32,988 nt of DNA from Gammaproteobacteria bacterium (GCA_004298065.1 SCRL01000087.1:1-32988), one strand, 5' to 3'; shown: positions 6,994 through 15,469, counted from the first letter of the stretch. Notes: generated from the letters alone by a model not told the origin. Made by a program: numbers and translations.

Positions 6994-8220
6994 ATGGCTG
7001 CGCCGCGCTCGCAAGCTGCTTACGACGTGGTCATCGCCGGTGGCGGCATGGTCGGTGCCGCGCTGGCCTGCGCCCTCGGCGATTCCGGCCTCAAGGTCGC
7101 GGTGCTGGAGCAGCGCGAACCGTCGCCGCCGCTCGCCCAAGGTTATGACCTGCGCGTGAGCGCCGTCACGCTTGCCTCGGTTTCGATCTTCCAGGCCGTC
7201 GGCGCGTGGGATGCGATGAAACATCGTGCCTCCCCGGTGCGCGAGATGAAGGTCTTCGATGCGACCGGCACCGGTTCGATTCATTTCGACGCTGCCGAGA
7301 TGGGCGAAGCGTGTCTCGCCTACATCATTGAAAACAATCTCATGCAGTCGGCGCTGATCGAACGCCTGCACCACTTCACCAACATCCACTATCTCTGCCC
7401 GGTTGAGATCGAAACGCTGGAGCTGAATCCCGACGCGGCGATGCTCAAGCTCAAGGACGGGCGCAAGCTCAACGCGCGGCTGCTGGTCGGTGCCGACGGC
7501 GCCCAGTCGCGTGTGCGCGATCTGGCCAGTATCGAGCGCCACCGCCATGTCCTCGGACAGGGTTCGATCGTGGCAACAGTGACCACGGAAAAGCCGCACG
7601 CGGACACGGCCTGGCAGCGGTTCCTGCCGACCGGGCCGCTGGCGTTCCTGCCGCTGCCCGAACCACATACCTGTTCCATCGTCTGGTCGGCTGACACCGC
7701 GCGCGCCGATGCGCTCATGGCGCTGGACGACGCGGCTTTTCTCGCGGAGCTGCAAATGGCCTTCGACACCCTCGGACAGATAAAAACGGTAAGCCCGCGG
7801 GCGGTGTTCCCGCTGGCGCTGTCGCTCGCCAAATCCTACGTCGCCGACCGCCTCGCTCTCATCGGCGACGCCGCCCATACAGTGCACCCGCTTGCAGGGC
7901 AGGGCGTGAACCTCGGCTATCTCGACGCGGCGACGCTCGCGGAAGTGCTGCTGGATGCAGCGGCGGAAAAGAAGGACATTGGCTCGACGCGCGTGCTGCG
8001 GCGTTTTGAGCGCTGGCGCAAGGGCGACAACATGCTGACGGTCTCCATCACCGGTGGGTTCCGTTACCTGTTCAGCAACGAACTTCCCGGCGTGCACGAG
8101 CTGCGTAATTTCGGGCTCTCGCTCACCGACGCCGCCACGCCGATCAAGAACCTCATCATGCGCCGGGCGTCAGGATTGGAAGGGGATTTGCCAAAGTTGG
8201 CTAAAAGAACAATGGGGTAA
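6994..8220 (+). CDS. ubiI: UbiI-type (VisC) ubiquinone biosynthesis flavin hydroxylase
   Basis: 408 residues, paralogous to the preceding gene. It shows FAD motif 1 at about 13-28 (VIAGGGMVGAALACALG), the GADGAQSRVR motif near 166-175 and motif 3 at 289-308 with the standard Asp (LIGDAAHTVHPLAGQGVNLG). The pepP-ubiH-visC order identifies it as UbiI (C5 hydroxylation), although UbiF-like C6 activity cannot be excluded from sequence alone. The two genes are 3 bases apart and surely co-transcribed. Immediately after its stop the base composition drops. Confidence 0.85.
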   Translation: MAAPRSQAAYDVVIAGGGMVGAALACALGDSGLKVAVLEQREPSPPLAQGYDLRVSAVTLASVSIFQAVGAWDAMKHRASPVREMKVFDATGTGSIHFDAAEMGEACLAYIIENNLMQSALIERLHHFTNIHYLCPVEIETLELNPDAAMLKLKDGRKLNARLLVGADGAQSRVRDLASIERHRHVLGQGSIVATVTTEKPHADTAWQRFLPTGPLAFLPLPEPHTCSIVWSADTARADALMALDDAAFLAELQMAFDTLGQIKTVSPRAVFPLALSLAKSYVADRLALIGDAAHTVHPLAGQGVNLGYLDAATLAEVLLDAAAEKKDIGSTRVLRRFERWRKGDNMLTVSITGGFRYLFSNELPGVHELRNFGLSLTDAATPIKNLIMRRASGLEGDLPKLAKRTMG

Positions 8221-8312
8221 GGGAGAGAAGTATAACTTGGTGCGAGATGGTTTTTTGGCGTAGAAAATTGCCCTGTCGGGATTATCGATATTTAACTTAG
8301 ATTCTCACACAC

Positions 8313-8798
8313 ATGGATGCTGTCTACCAATTTCCCTTCGCCATCGATTGGCGATTCGCTGCAACGATAGGTATTCCAGCGACGGTTATTATCGCTGGCT
8401 GGTTCTTCGTTCATTGGCTGAATGCTCGAAGAGACTTGATGTTGCGTAAACGTGAAGCCAGACTGAAGGCACTCGAAGCAGCCTATATGCGTGTTGCGAC
8501 TTCAAGTAATCGTCCGTTTACAGATAAGTCAATGGACGATCTCGAAACTTTTGTTTCGGAACTTCAACTGTACGGCACCCCGCGGCAGATTCAACTTATG
8601 ACTGAAATAGTGGAAGGTTTCAAAAAACCTAACAATACAGTTTCATATGATGCGATTCTTGCCGACTTACGCGATACGATTCGAAAAGAGCTGAACCTAG
8701 AACCAGTTTCTGGAGCGGTTTGGTGGCTGCGGTTCAATCGTGACAAAAATGAAGGTGCAGCTAGCAAGTCACCAAGTTCAGACACACCATCTGGTTAG
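8313..8798 (+). CDS. Small membrane-anchored protein of unknown function
   Basis: 161 residues. One membrane segment spans about 15-36 (FAATIGIPATVIIAGWFFVHW), followed by a basic, helical stretch (RRDLMLRKREARLKALEAAYM) and a soluble region with SELQLYGTPRQI and a conserved-looking tail, GAVWWLRFNRDKN. I recognise the type as a hypothetical protein in varied bacteria, without a known function. Its GC is low for the window (29 of 60 bases at 8461-8520) and its codons are AT-richer than in the ubi genes, which suggests recent acquisition. No clear ribosome site precedes the ATG. Confidence 0.75.
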   Translation: MDAVYQFPFAIDWRFAATIGIPATVIIAGWFFVHWLNARRDLMLRKREARLKALEAAYMRVATSSNRPFTDKSMDDLETFVSELQLYGTPRQIQLMTEIVEGFKKPNNTVSYDAILADLRDTIRKELNLEPVSGAVWWLRFNRDKNEGAASKSPSSDTPSG

Positions 8799-8835
8799 TT
8801 GATCCGTTAACAGGCACAAGTGCGTTGCTTAACTG

Positions 8836-9363
8836 ATGGACAAAGACTTCAAATACCTTGCTGACAGATCCGCTGAACGAATAGCTGAAACCGCTGAGGT
8901 TCAGGGTACCAAAGATTACCGCGCCCACCCGGCGCTGCGAAATCAGTGGTTCGTGATCTTCGTGGCGATGGTGTTGTTCGTGCTGTTCGTCTATCTCGGT
9001 CTGAAAGGCGCCATGGCCGGTGGCGGGACGAACGTGCAGATCGTGCTGGCGATCATCGGCGTGCCGATGCTGGTGCTGGTCGCCATGATCGTCTACCGCT
9101 ACCACGTCTGGACCTTCACCATCCGCGGTGACACTATCGAATCCTGCAAGGGCATCCTCGGGCGCGACGTGCAGTCCATCCGCGTCCAGGACCTGCGGAA
9201 CGTCAACGTGCGCCAGAGCATCATGCAGCGCCTGTTCGGCGTCGGCGACGTCGAGTTTTCCAGCGCCGGCGGCGCCGGCGTCGAGGTCACGTTCTACGGC
9301 GTGACCGATCCGCTCGGCGTGAAGGACCGGGTCATGCGCAGCGGCGGCAAGACGCGGGACTGA
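8836..9363 (+). CDS. PH-domain (bPH2/YdbS-like) membrane protein
   Basis: 175 residues. Two membrane helices lie at about 37-57 (WFVIFVAMVLFVLFVYLGL) and 67-89 (VQIVLAIIGVPMLVLVAMIV), followed by a bacterial PH-like domain: YHVWTFTIRGDTIESCKGIL, then QDLRNVNVRQSIMQRLFGVG and a GDVEFSSAG strand. That order is typical of the YdbS/bPH2 group, whose role is mostly unknown. The first 25 or so codons share the low GC of the preceding gene; the rest is GC-rich. It ends 2 bases before the methyltransferase gene. Confidence 0.8.
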   Translation: MDKDFKYLADRSAERIAETAEVQGTKDYRAHPALRNQWFVIFVAMVLFVLFVYLGLKGAMAGGGTNVQIVLAIIGVPMLVLVAMIVYRYHVWTFTIRGDTIESCKGILGRDVQSIRVQDLRNVNVRQSIMQRLFGVGDVEFSSAGGAGVEVTFYGVTDPLGVKDRVMRSGGKTRD

Positions 9364-9365
9364 CC

Positions 9366-9977
9366 ATGTCGCGCGAGTTCTGGGACAGCCGCTTTGCCGA
9401 AAAGGGCTATGCCTACGGCACCGAGCCTAATGACTTTCTGGTAAGCCAAAAACACCTTCTTAAGTCCGGTACAAAAGCACTGGCTGTCGCCGACGGCGAG
9501 GGACGCAACGGCGTGTGGCTGGCGCAGCAGGGACTGGACGTGCTGTCGGTGGACCAGTCGGCCGTGGGGTTGGCGAAGACGCGCGAGCTGGCGGCGCAGC
9601 GCGGCGTATCGATTCGCACCGAACAGACCGACCTTACGACGTGGAAGTGGCCGGAGAATGAATTCGATGTCGTGGCGGCGATCTTCATCCATTTCCCGTC
9701 CGCGGTGCGCGCACAGATGCACGCGCGCATGGTGGCGGCGCTCAAACCCGGCGGCGTCTTGATTCTCGAAGCGTTTACGCCGAAGCAGCTCGAATACAAA
9801 ACCGGCGGACCGCAGGACCTGGACAGGCTCTACACCGCCGACATGCTGCGTAATGACTTCGGGATGGGCGAACGACTGTTATTGGAAGAGGCGATAACCG
9901 GCTTGAGCGAAGGGCCGTACCACCACGGCCAGTCCGCGGTGGTACGGCTGGTACTCCGGAAACCTTCCGGCGGCTAG
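9366..9977 (+). CDS. Class I SAM-dependent methyltransferase (TehB-like)
   Basis: 203 residues. The start WDSRFAEKGYAYGTEPNDFL is characteristic of a TehB-like or thiopurine-methyltransferase-like group. SAM motif I is present in modified form (ALAVADGEGRNGVWLAQQG), then the acidic post-I residue (VLSVDQSAVG), motif II (FDVVAAIFIHFP) and LKPGGVLILEAF. The substrate is unknown; small toxic molecules such as chalcogen oxyanions are a guess from TehB. It ends overlapping the convergent binding-protein gene by 4 bases, with no hairpin between them. Confidence 0.85.
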   Translation: MSREFWDSRFAEKGYAYGTEPNDFLVSQKHLLKSGTKALAVADGEGRNGVWLAQQGLDVLSVDQSAVGLAKTRELAAQRGVSIRTEQTDLTTWKWPENEFDVVAAIFIHFPSAVRAQMHARMVAALKPGGVLILEAFTPKQLEYKTGGPQDLDRLYTADMLRNDFGMGERLLLEEAITGLSEGPYHHGQSAVVRLVLRKPSGG

Positions 9978-10885
9978 TGCCGGAAGTACAGGTCGTTCTT
10001 CAGCAACTTCCCCAGCCCGGCATACTCCTGCGCCTTTGCCTGGACGAAATCGGCGCCGGCGTAGACGGCGCGCAGCCGGGACGTGGCGTTTTTTCCTTCC
10101 GCCGACATCAGCCCTTGCAGGATTTTGGCCTGCATATCGGCAGGGATACGCGAACCCACGGAGATTGCCTGATTCGGCATCGCGGTGTGCCGATATAACA
10201 CTTTGAACGTTTTTTTCTCGCCGGTATCGTACTTGCTCAGGTTTTTGAGTGGGACGACCGTACCGGCGCACTTGTTTTCGGCGAGCCCTTTCATGGCGTT
10301 GTCCCAGCCCTTGGTTTCGACAATACCCGGTTGCCGCGTCGGATTGTCGAACTGGGACAGCAGCGTCAGTGTGCCGAGATTGGGCGGCGCGTGGGCGCAT
10401 ACGAGACGGCCGGCGAGGTCCTTCATTTCCTTCACCTTGCCGTTGTCCGCCTTGGCGATCACCACGAAGACGAAGTCTTCGGGCAGTCGGACGATGGGAA
10501 CGTGTTGCAGCCGGTCCACGCGCCAGCCGGTGAACGCCGGGCCGTCGAACACGATGTCATAGACACCGGAAACCATGTTCTTGCTGTAGGTCAGCCAGTT
10601 GTCGGCACACTGGAAGACGACGGGCTTGCCGGTGATTTTCGCCAGATGATCCACGAGCGGTTGATAGACCTCGGACTCCCGGGCGCAGGATTCGCGCGGC
10701 GGCGCACCGAAGACGAGCGTGGCCCGTTCATCGTTGCGCACTGCAATTGCCGCTGGCGCAGGCGTGACCGGGTTGGCGAGGGCGACGCGCACGGGTTCCG
10801 CACCGGTGCCGGCGGTGGAAAACGCGACGGTGCCCAGGCCGGCGGCAAGGGTTACCGCGACGACATACTTGGTTCGGGTTGCCAT
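9974..10885 (-). CDS. PhnD-type periplasmic binding protein (phosphonate/phosphite/oxyanion family)
   Basis: 303 residues from the ATG at 10883-10885, which has an AAGGAG site about 9 bases upstream; the frame is open to 10936. A signal peptide covers about residues 1-28. The mature part has the PhnD/PF12974 layout: LVFGAPP, then YQPLVDHLAKITGKPV, SGVYDIVFDGP, DFVFVVIAK and the GTLTLLSQF hinge. Four cysteines (67, 93, 163, 206) could form two disulfides or bind a thiophilic ligand. No permease or ATPase gene is adjacent, so it is an orphan receptor here. The ligand is not assignable. Confidence 0.82.
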   Translation of the reverse strand: MATRTKYVVAVTLAAGLGTVAFSTAGTGAEPVRVALANPVTPAPAAIAVRNDERATLVFGAPPRESCARESEVYQPLVDHLAKITGKPVVFQCADNWLTYSKNMVSGVYDIVFDGPAFTGWRVDRLQHVPIVRLPEDFVFVVIAKADNGKVKEMKDLAGRLVCAHAPPNLGTLTLLSQFDNPTRQPGIVETKGWDNAMKGLAENKCAGTVVPLKNLSKYDTGEKKTFKVLYRHTAMPNQAISVGSRIPADMQAKILQGLMSAEGKNATSRLRAVYAGADFVQAKAQEYAGLGKLLKNDLYFRH

Positions 10886-11022
10886 GACTGTTGTTCTCCT
10901 TCCTGGATGACAAAATTGCGGTATGTGAAACACCACCCATCGAGCCTAGGCAGGGAACATGGCATTTCCATGAAATACAGGGTCGGTAACCGACGAAAGG
11001 GGTCGGGCATCGCGACGAGCGG

Positions 11023-11046
11023 CGGCCGTCAACGATTTGACGGCCG
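11023..11046. promoter_or_regulatory. Perfect 10-bp inverted repeat upstream of the PhnD-type gene
   Basis: CGGCCGTCAA and TTGACGGCCG are separated by four bases. There is no T-run on either side, so a protein-binding operator or leader hairpin is more likely than a terminator. A smaller inverted repeat (GTCGG-taa-CCGAC) lies near 10982-10994. Confidence 0.45.
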
Positions 11047-11069
11047 GTAAGCGGGCAAATCCGCAATGC

Positions 11070-11092
11070 AAAAAAATCCGCCTTGCGGCGGA
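11070..11092 (-). terminator. Intrinsic terminator after the DUF3604 gene
   Basis: Minus-strand stem TCCGCC-gcaa-GGCGGA is followed by seven T residues, a textbook rho-independent terminator. It lies 56 bases downstream of the DUF3604 stop codon. Confidence 0.85.
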
Positions 11093-11110
11093 GAAGGAGT
11101 GCGGAGGGTA

Positions 11111-11138
11111 CGTCCCGCGCCGGGCCCGGCGCGGGACG
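11111..11138. repeat. 28-bp perfect palindrome
   Basis: CGTCCCGCGCCGGG is followed directly by its exact reverse complement with no loop. It lies between the DUF3604 stop and the intrinsic terminator. It may be a first transcript-end hairpin or a binding site for a dimeric protein. Confidence 0.7.
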
Positions 11139-11147
11139 TGGTGCTAC

Positions 11148-13532
11148 TCAGGTAAAGGTGATGAACAGCGCCGAGGTCCAGATCTTGGCGTCGTCCACCT
11201 GGCGCGCCAGCAGGTACACCGGCCGGTGGCCGTGCGGGCCGTTCTTCGGTTCGAGCTCGATCTTGCCGGCCACGTCGCGCGGCGCGGGCGCATCCGACAT
11301 GCGCTCCAGGCCGAGGAACATGTCGACACCGGGCAGGTCCTTCTTCAGGCGGCCCTGCGCCAGCAACTCGGCACCGGTGATCTCCCACTCGAACGTCGGG
11401 CAGTGTACGAACGGATTACCCTTGAGCGGATCGCCGACCTTCACATAGCCGTCGATTGTGCCCTCGACGCGGATCTTCGCGGTCGCGAGGTGCGAGACAT
11501 CCAGTTCGATCGCGTCCACGTCGCCGTAGGTATCGCTCTTGAAACCGACGGTGGTGGCCGACTCGCGCCAGCAGGTTTCCTCGATATGCTCGAAGCCGCG
11601 GCCCACGAAGTCGTTGATGACGGCGTTGGTGATGGTGATTTTTCCTTTCCACGCCGCCCAGCGGTAACGATCTTTCACGCGCGCGCCACCCCAGCGGAAG
11701 CGCACCTTGCGTGCCGAGTAGCCGAGCTCTTCCTGCAAATTCCGGCGCCAGAACGGGCCGGTGTGGTCGCAGGCCACGATCTCGTCCCAGCCGGCATCGC
11801 CGAGGAAGCGGTACTCCAGCGTCGCCTTGCCCTTGTGCGTGAGCTCGTCGCCCATGATGTGCTTGCCGCAGCGCAGCAGGCCGTAGGTGCGCTCGCCGGT
11901 GCAGGCGAAGGTGTGGCGCGCGCGCAGGCTTTCGGCAATGGCCTTGCGCGTGAGCGCGGGGGAGATCACGCCCGACATGCCGCCCTTGGTGCCGAACACC
12001 GCGGTGCCGGGCACGCCGCCGCCGCAGCGGCCGCGGTGTTCGTCGCCGGCCATCGAAGCGCCGATCTTGTAACCGCGCTCCATGGCCTCCTGGTACAGCC
12101 AGCCGAAGTGGCCCCAGCTTGAGCCGATTTCGATGATGCGTTCCAGTTTCGGATAGTGCCAGTCGAGAATGCAGCGGCGCCCGCCGATGTGCGGGATCAG
12201 CAGGTGGCCCTCCGGGTCTTTGGCGTAGGCGGCCCACAGCTCTTCCAGCGGCCAGGCGCCGGGCTCGACCTGACTGCCCTTGGTGTCCTCGTTCCAGTCG
12301 ACCGAGCGCACGTGCTCGCCGGTTTTCAGGAATGGAAACTCCGGTTCGCCGTCGTGCAGGAACACGACATTGTGGTCGCCGCCGGCGCAGCTTGAGCCGC
12401 ACCACTCGGTGCCGGGATAGGCGACGAACGACCCGTCCTTGGTGATCTCGCGGATGAGCTTGACGGTTTTGTTCCAGCGCTCGGTGGTGATGTTGAAGTC
12501 GTTGTGCGCGAACGCGAGCACGTCCAGGCCGGTGACGTCGCGGCCATAGGTGAGGTTGTATACGGTGGAATTGGTGCCGATGGTGTCTTCCGAGTGCACG
12601 TGCAGGTCGGTGTAGAAAATGCGCGGCATGTCGAGATTCTTCTCGACCGTGACGTAAAACGTCTGCGGCTTGACCCAGGGGTGCGCCGGCAGGCGCGCGG
12701 TCACGGCCAGCTCGCCGGCTTCATTCGTCGGCAGGTCTTCGAGCAACAGCACCGCCCAGCCCTTGGCGTTGAGCGCCGCTTTTTTCTCGTATACCGCTTT
12801 CCCATTCAGCGCCGCGCTGATCTCGACCTGTTCGCCCCGGTCCCAGCAGGCGTTGCCCCACTCGTCCTCGGCGCGCACGCGCAACGGGAATTTCTCGCCG
12901 GCTTTGACGATGCGCGAGCCGGCCCACTGCAACTGCGCCGGTACACCCGGCACGATCTGGATCACGAGGTCGGGATTCACCGCCGCGAAGCGCGAGGTGC
13001 CGAGCGGGTCGACGTAGCAGCGAATCTTGAAGTTCTGCTCGACGAAGGTCTGCACGCGCGTGCCCGGGCCGCCGAAGCGGCGGTCGCCGAGGCGAATCAC
13101 GATGTGGTCGCCGGCCTTGAGATAGCCGTCGAAGGTATCCACGATCACCGCCTTCTGGAACGGACGCTCGTGGCCCTTCTGGTCGAAGCGCACCGACAGC
13201 TTCTGCACCGTCGCCGGGCTTTGGCCGGGCACGGTCGGGCTCGCGTGATATTCGGCGCTGATGTAATTCGCGCCCTTGGGATCGGTGGTCTGGAACAGCG
13301 CCCAGTCGGAGTAGAAGCGGAACGTGGCCTTGAACCACGAGCCGTCGGCCATGCCGGAGCCGCCGAGCTCGTAGTCAATCACGATCTCCTGCCACGAGCC
13401 GGCGACGATGCTCTCGACGTTGCAACTGACCTTGCCGAGGAACGGCAGGTCCTTGGTGATCTGGTACAGCCCGGGGGGCGCGGTGTAATCGCCGAGCTTC
13501 TGTTTCAGCTCGGCATCGGACATCTTCTTCAT
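11148..13532 (-). CDS. DUF3604 protein (PHP-like putative metal-dependent hydrolase)
   Basis: 794 residues from the ATG at 13530-13532, with GGAGAA upstream. There is no signal peptide, so it is probably cytosolic. The first 300 residues look beta-rich. The middle carries candidate metal ligands in PHP-like order: TDLHVHS (Asp309, His311, His313), FAHND (His343), PGTEW (Glu376), GGDHNVV (His387), IPHIGG (His448) and GDEHRGR (Asp497, His499). The last 230 residues again look beta-rich. DUF3604 has no established reaction; hydrolysis of an ester or amide is inferred from the PHP resemblance. It follows the DASS transporter gene in the same direction, so the transported compound is a reasonable substrate candidate. 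Not validated. Confidence 0.82.
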   Translation of the reverse strand: MKKMSDAELKQKLGDYTAPPGLYQITKDLPFLGKVSCNVESIVAGSWQEIVIDYELGGSGMADGSWFKATFRFYSDWALFQTTDPKGANYISAEYHASPTVPGQSPATVQKLSVRFDQKGHERPFQKAVIVDTFDGYLKAGDHIVIRLGDRRFGGPGTRVQTFVEQNFKIRCYVDPLGTSRFAAVNPDLVIQIVPGVPAQLQWAGSRIVKAGEKFPLRVRAEDEWGNACWDRGEQVEISAALNGKAVYEKKAALNAKGWAVLLLEDLPTNEAGELAVTARLPAHPWVKPQTFYVTVEKNLDMPRIFYTDLHVHSEDTIGTNSTVYNLTYGRDVTGLDVLAFAHNDFNITTERWNKTVKLIREITKDGSFVAYPGTEWCGSSCAGGDHNVVFLHDGEPEFPFLKTGEHVRSVDWNEDTKGSQVEPGAWPLEELWAAYAKDPEGHLLIPHIGGRRCILDWHYPKLERIIEIGSSWGHFGWLYQEAMERGYKIGASMAGDEHRGRCGGGVPGTAVFGTKGGMSGVISPALTRKAIAESLRARHTFACTGERTYGLLRCGKHIMGDELTHKGKATLEYRFLGDAGWDEIVACDHTGPFWRRNLQEELGYSARKVRFRWGGARVKDRYRWAAWKGKITITNAVINDFVGRGFEHIEETCWRESATTVGFKSDTYGDVDAIELDVSHLATAKIRVEGTIDGYVKVGDPLKGNPFVHCPTFEWEITGAELLAQGRLKKDLPGVDMFLGLERMSDAPAPRDVAGKIELEPKNGPHGHRPVYLLARQVDDAKIWTSALFITFT

Positions 13533-13563
13533 GGTGCGTGCTTCTCCAGGTTTACGTCAGGAT

Positions 13564-13591
13564 AAAAGCCCGGCGGCGCGTGCCGCCGGGC
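13564..13591 (-). terminator. Terminator between transporter and DUF3604 genes
   Basis: On the minus strand GCCCGGCGGC-acgc-GCCGCCGGGC is a perfect 10-bp stem followed by TTTTAT. It lies 11 bases after the transporter stop and 31 bases before the DUF3604 ATG, so it should limit read-through between them. Confidence 0.75.
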
Positions 13592-13602
13592 AGTCAGGCG
13601 AT

Positions 13603-15165
13603 TTACTTGAACGGCCAGGGCGCGGCCGGGTCCCATACCGGCATGCCCATGAACGCGTACCACGGCGCCATGATGACGATGCCGTAGGCGATCGCGATCA
13701 ACACCGAAATCCAGCCGACCTTGGCGTAGTCGGTCATGGTGAAGGTGCCGCTCGAATAGGCAATCACCGCGGCCGTGATCTGCGTCGGCAGGATGTAGGC
13801 GAAGGTATCGGTGTCGGACACCAGCATGGTGAACGCCACCGGGTGCAGCCCGAGCTTGGGCGCGAGCGCGATCAGCACCGGCGCGAGCATGGTGATGGCG
13901 GCGATGTTGGACAGCATGCCGAGACGGATGACGTGCGTGCCGACCATCAGGATCAGCAGCACCATCCACCACGGATGGCCGTGGGCGATCGGGTGGATCA
14001 CGTCCGAGAGGTACTGCGCCAGGCCCGAGGTGCCCATGGCCGCGGACATCGACAGCGCGCCGCACAGCAGCAGCCACGTGCCCCAGATGGTGCGGTCCTG
14101 CAACGCTTTCCACTTGAACGCGAACAGGCCGGGGATGAACATGACCGCGATGCCGATGAGCGCGGCGTTGTGCGACTTGATCTTGTGCCACTCCTCGGTG
14201 ACCCACATCAGGCCCACGAACGCGAACACCGCCAGGATCAGCCACTCGGCCTGGGTCGTCTTCGGCAGCTCCTTGTGCAGCGCCTGGACCTTATCGAGGC
14301 CGCCGGGGATGCCGACGCCGCGAGTGCGGAAGTAGTAGCGCACCCACCACTGGGTGAGCACGAACATGCCGAGGTAGGGCCACTGCAGCAGGAACCAGTT
14401 GATGTACGACAGGTTGTAGCCCTGCTTCTCGAACAGCCCGACCAGCACCAGGTTCGGCAGGTGCGCGGTCATGATGCACATGCCGCTGATCATCGAGCCG
14501 TACACCAGCGACTGGATCACGATCGCCTTCTTGGCGGCGCGCTCCTCGGGGGTGTTGCCGAACAGTTGCGTGATGCCATTGATCACCGGCAGCAGCGTCG
14601 CGGCGCGCGCGTTCGCCGCCGGGATGATGAGCGACAGGATCAGGTTGGCGCCGAACATGCTCCAGATGACGCCGCCGGCCTCCTTCACCTTCATCTTGCG
14701 CAATAAACCAATCGCGATGCGCCGGTCGATGCCGGCTGCCTGCATGATGGCGGCGAAGAGGAACGCGGCGAGGCACAACGCCGCTACCGGCGTGGTGAAA
14801 CCGCTCGCCGCCTGCGGGAACTTGCCGACCGCGCCGGTGAGCACCAGCAGCATCGGGATCAGGATGCCGGTGATACCGACCGGCATGGCCTCGGTGATCC
14901 AGATGAGGCACGCCCACACGACCACCGCGAGCGTGGCCCGGCCCGCGGGCGAGAGCGCCGTGACCTTGCCGTCCAGTCCCGTGATGTCGGGCAGGGGAAG
15001 GACGTTAAGGATCAGGAAGAACATCACCCAGGCGGCGATGAAGCCGCCGAGCGTGCGCCCCGGCGTACCGCCGGCGAGACGGATGTTCTCGATCAAATTG
15101 CCGACGAAGCCGTAGCGCCTGGCGGATACAATGACATCGCCATTAGTGACGGTTTTCTCAGACAT
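13603..15165 (-). CDS. DASS/SLC13-family anion transporter
   Basis: 520 residues from the ATG at 15163-15165, chosen because GGAGG lies 8 bases before it; the GTG at 15174 overlaps that site. About 11-12 hydrophobic segments are visible in two inverted halves. The halves contain PAANARAATLLPV and LSNIAAITMLAPV at the positions of the two SNT substrate/sodium loops. Both differ from canonical SNT: the first is Ala-Asn-Ala, the second Ser-Asn-Ile. DASS proteins import dicarboxylates, citrate, sulfate or related anions, usually with sodium. The substrate is unknown. It is the first gene of the minus-strand unit, divergent from a Crp/Fnr regulator. Confidence 0.87.
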   Translation of the reverse strand: MSEKTVTNGDVIVSARRYGFVGNLIENIRLAGGTPGRTLGGFIAAWVMFFLILNVLPLPDITGLDGKVTALSPAGRATLAVVVWACLIWITEAMPVGITGILIPMLLVLTGAVGKFPQAASGFTTPVAALCLAAFLFAAIMQAAGIDRRIAIGLLRKMKVKEAGGVIWSMFGANLILSLIIPAANARAATLLPVINGITQLFGNTPEERAAKKAIVIQSLVYGSMISGMCIMTAHLPNLVLVGLFEKQGYNLSYINWFLLQWPYLGMFVLTQWWVRYYFRTRGVGIPGGLDKVQALHKELPKTTQAEWLILAVFAFVGLMWVTEEWHKIKSHNAALIGIAVMFIPGLFAFKWKALQDRTIWGTWLLLCGALSMSAAMGTSGLAQYLSDVIHPIAHGHPWWMVLLILMVGTHVIRLGMLSNIAAITMLAPVLIALAPKLGLHPVAFTMLVSDTDTFAYILPTQITAAVIAYSSGTFTMTDYAKVGWISVLIAIAYGIVIMAPWYAFMGMPVWDPAAPWPFK

Positions 15166-15469
15166 GACAGGCACCTCCGGCGGACGTTACTGCAAGCGGT
15201 TGCAGGGCAGGGATGTGACTGGACATTTGTGTAGTCTCCTCCGCACGGTCATAGATAGTTTGATCCGAAATCGTCCCTATCCGATACCAAAACTCCTAAA
15301 AGGGCATGTGTAATAAATTGCACTTTGCCGCCCCCAAATTTGGCGCATAGAAATATGCAACTTGGGCCAACCGGTTTCTGTCGGCTGGCCGACATGTCCC
15401 GGCAGTGACCTGAGGGTGTGTGTCCCGGCACGTCAGGGACTACAATTATCCGGACGAGAGTGAACCTTC
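15166..15469. promoter_or_regulatory. Divergent intergenic control region
   Basis: This 304-base gap separates the transporter and regulator genes. It contains an inverted repeat TGTCGGC-tg-GCCGACA (15379-15394), two direct copies of TGTCCCGGCA 26 bases apart (15395 and 15421) and a small palindrome CCAAATTTGG near 15334. On the plus strand TACAAT (15441-15446) is a good -10 box 24 bases before the regulator GTG, without a recognisable -35, as expected for an activated promoter. No standard TTGAT-N4-ATCAA Fnr box was seen. Confidence 0.5.

Noticed and set aside
6124-8097. 657-codon open frame on the minus strand across ubiH/ubiI
   Set aside because: It is antisense to two well-supported flavoproteins. 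Its composition (His/Arg/Val-rich) is what high-GC codon bias produces on the opposite strand.
15301-15360. Sigma-54 promoter for the DASS gene (GG-N10-GC on the minus strand)
   Set aside because: Only the GG/GC spacing fits; the flanking bases do not match the consensus, and such spacing is frequent in GC-rich DNA.
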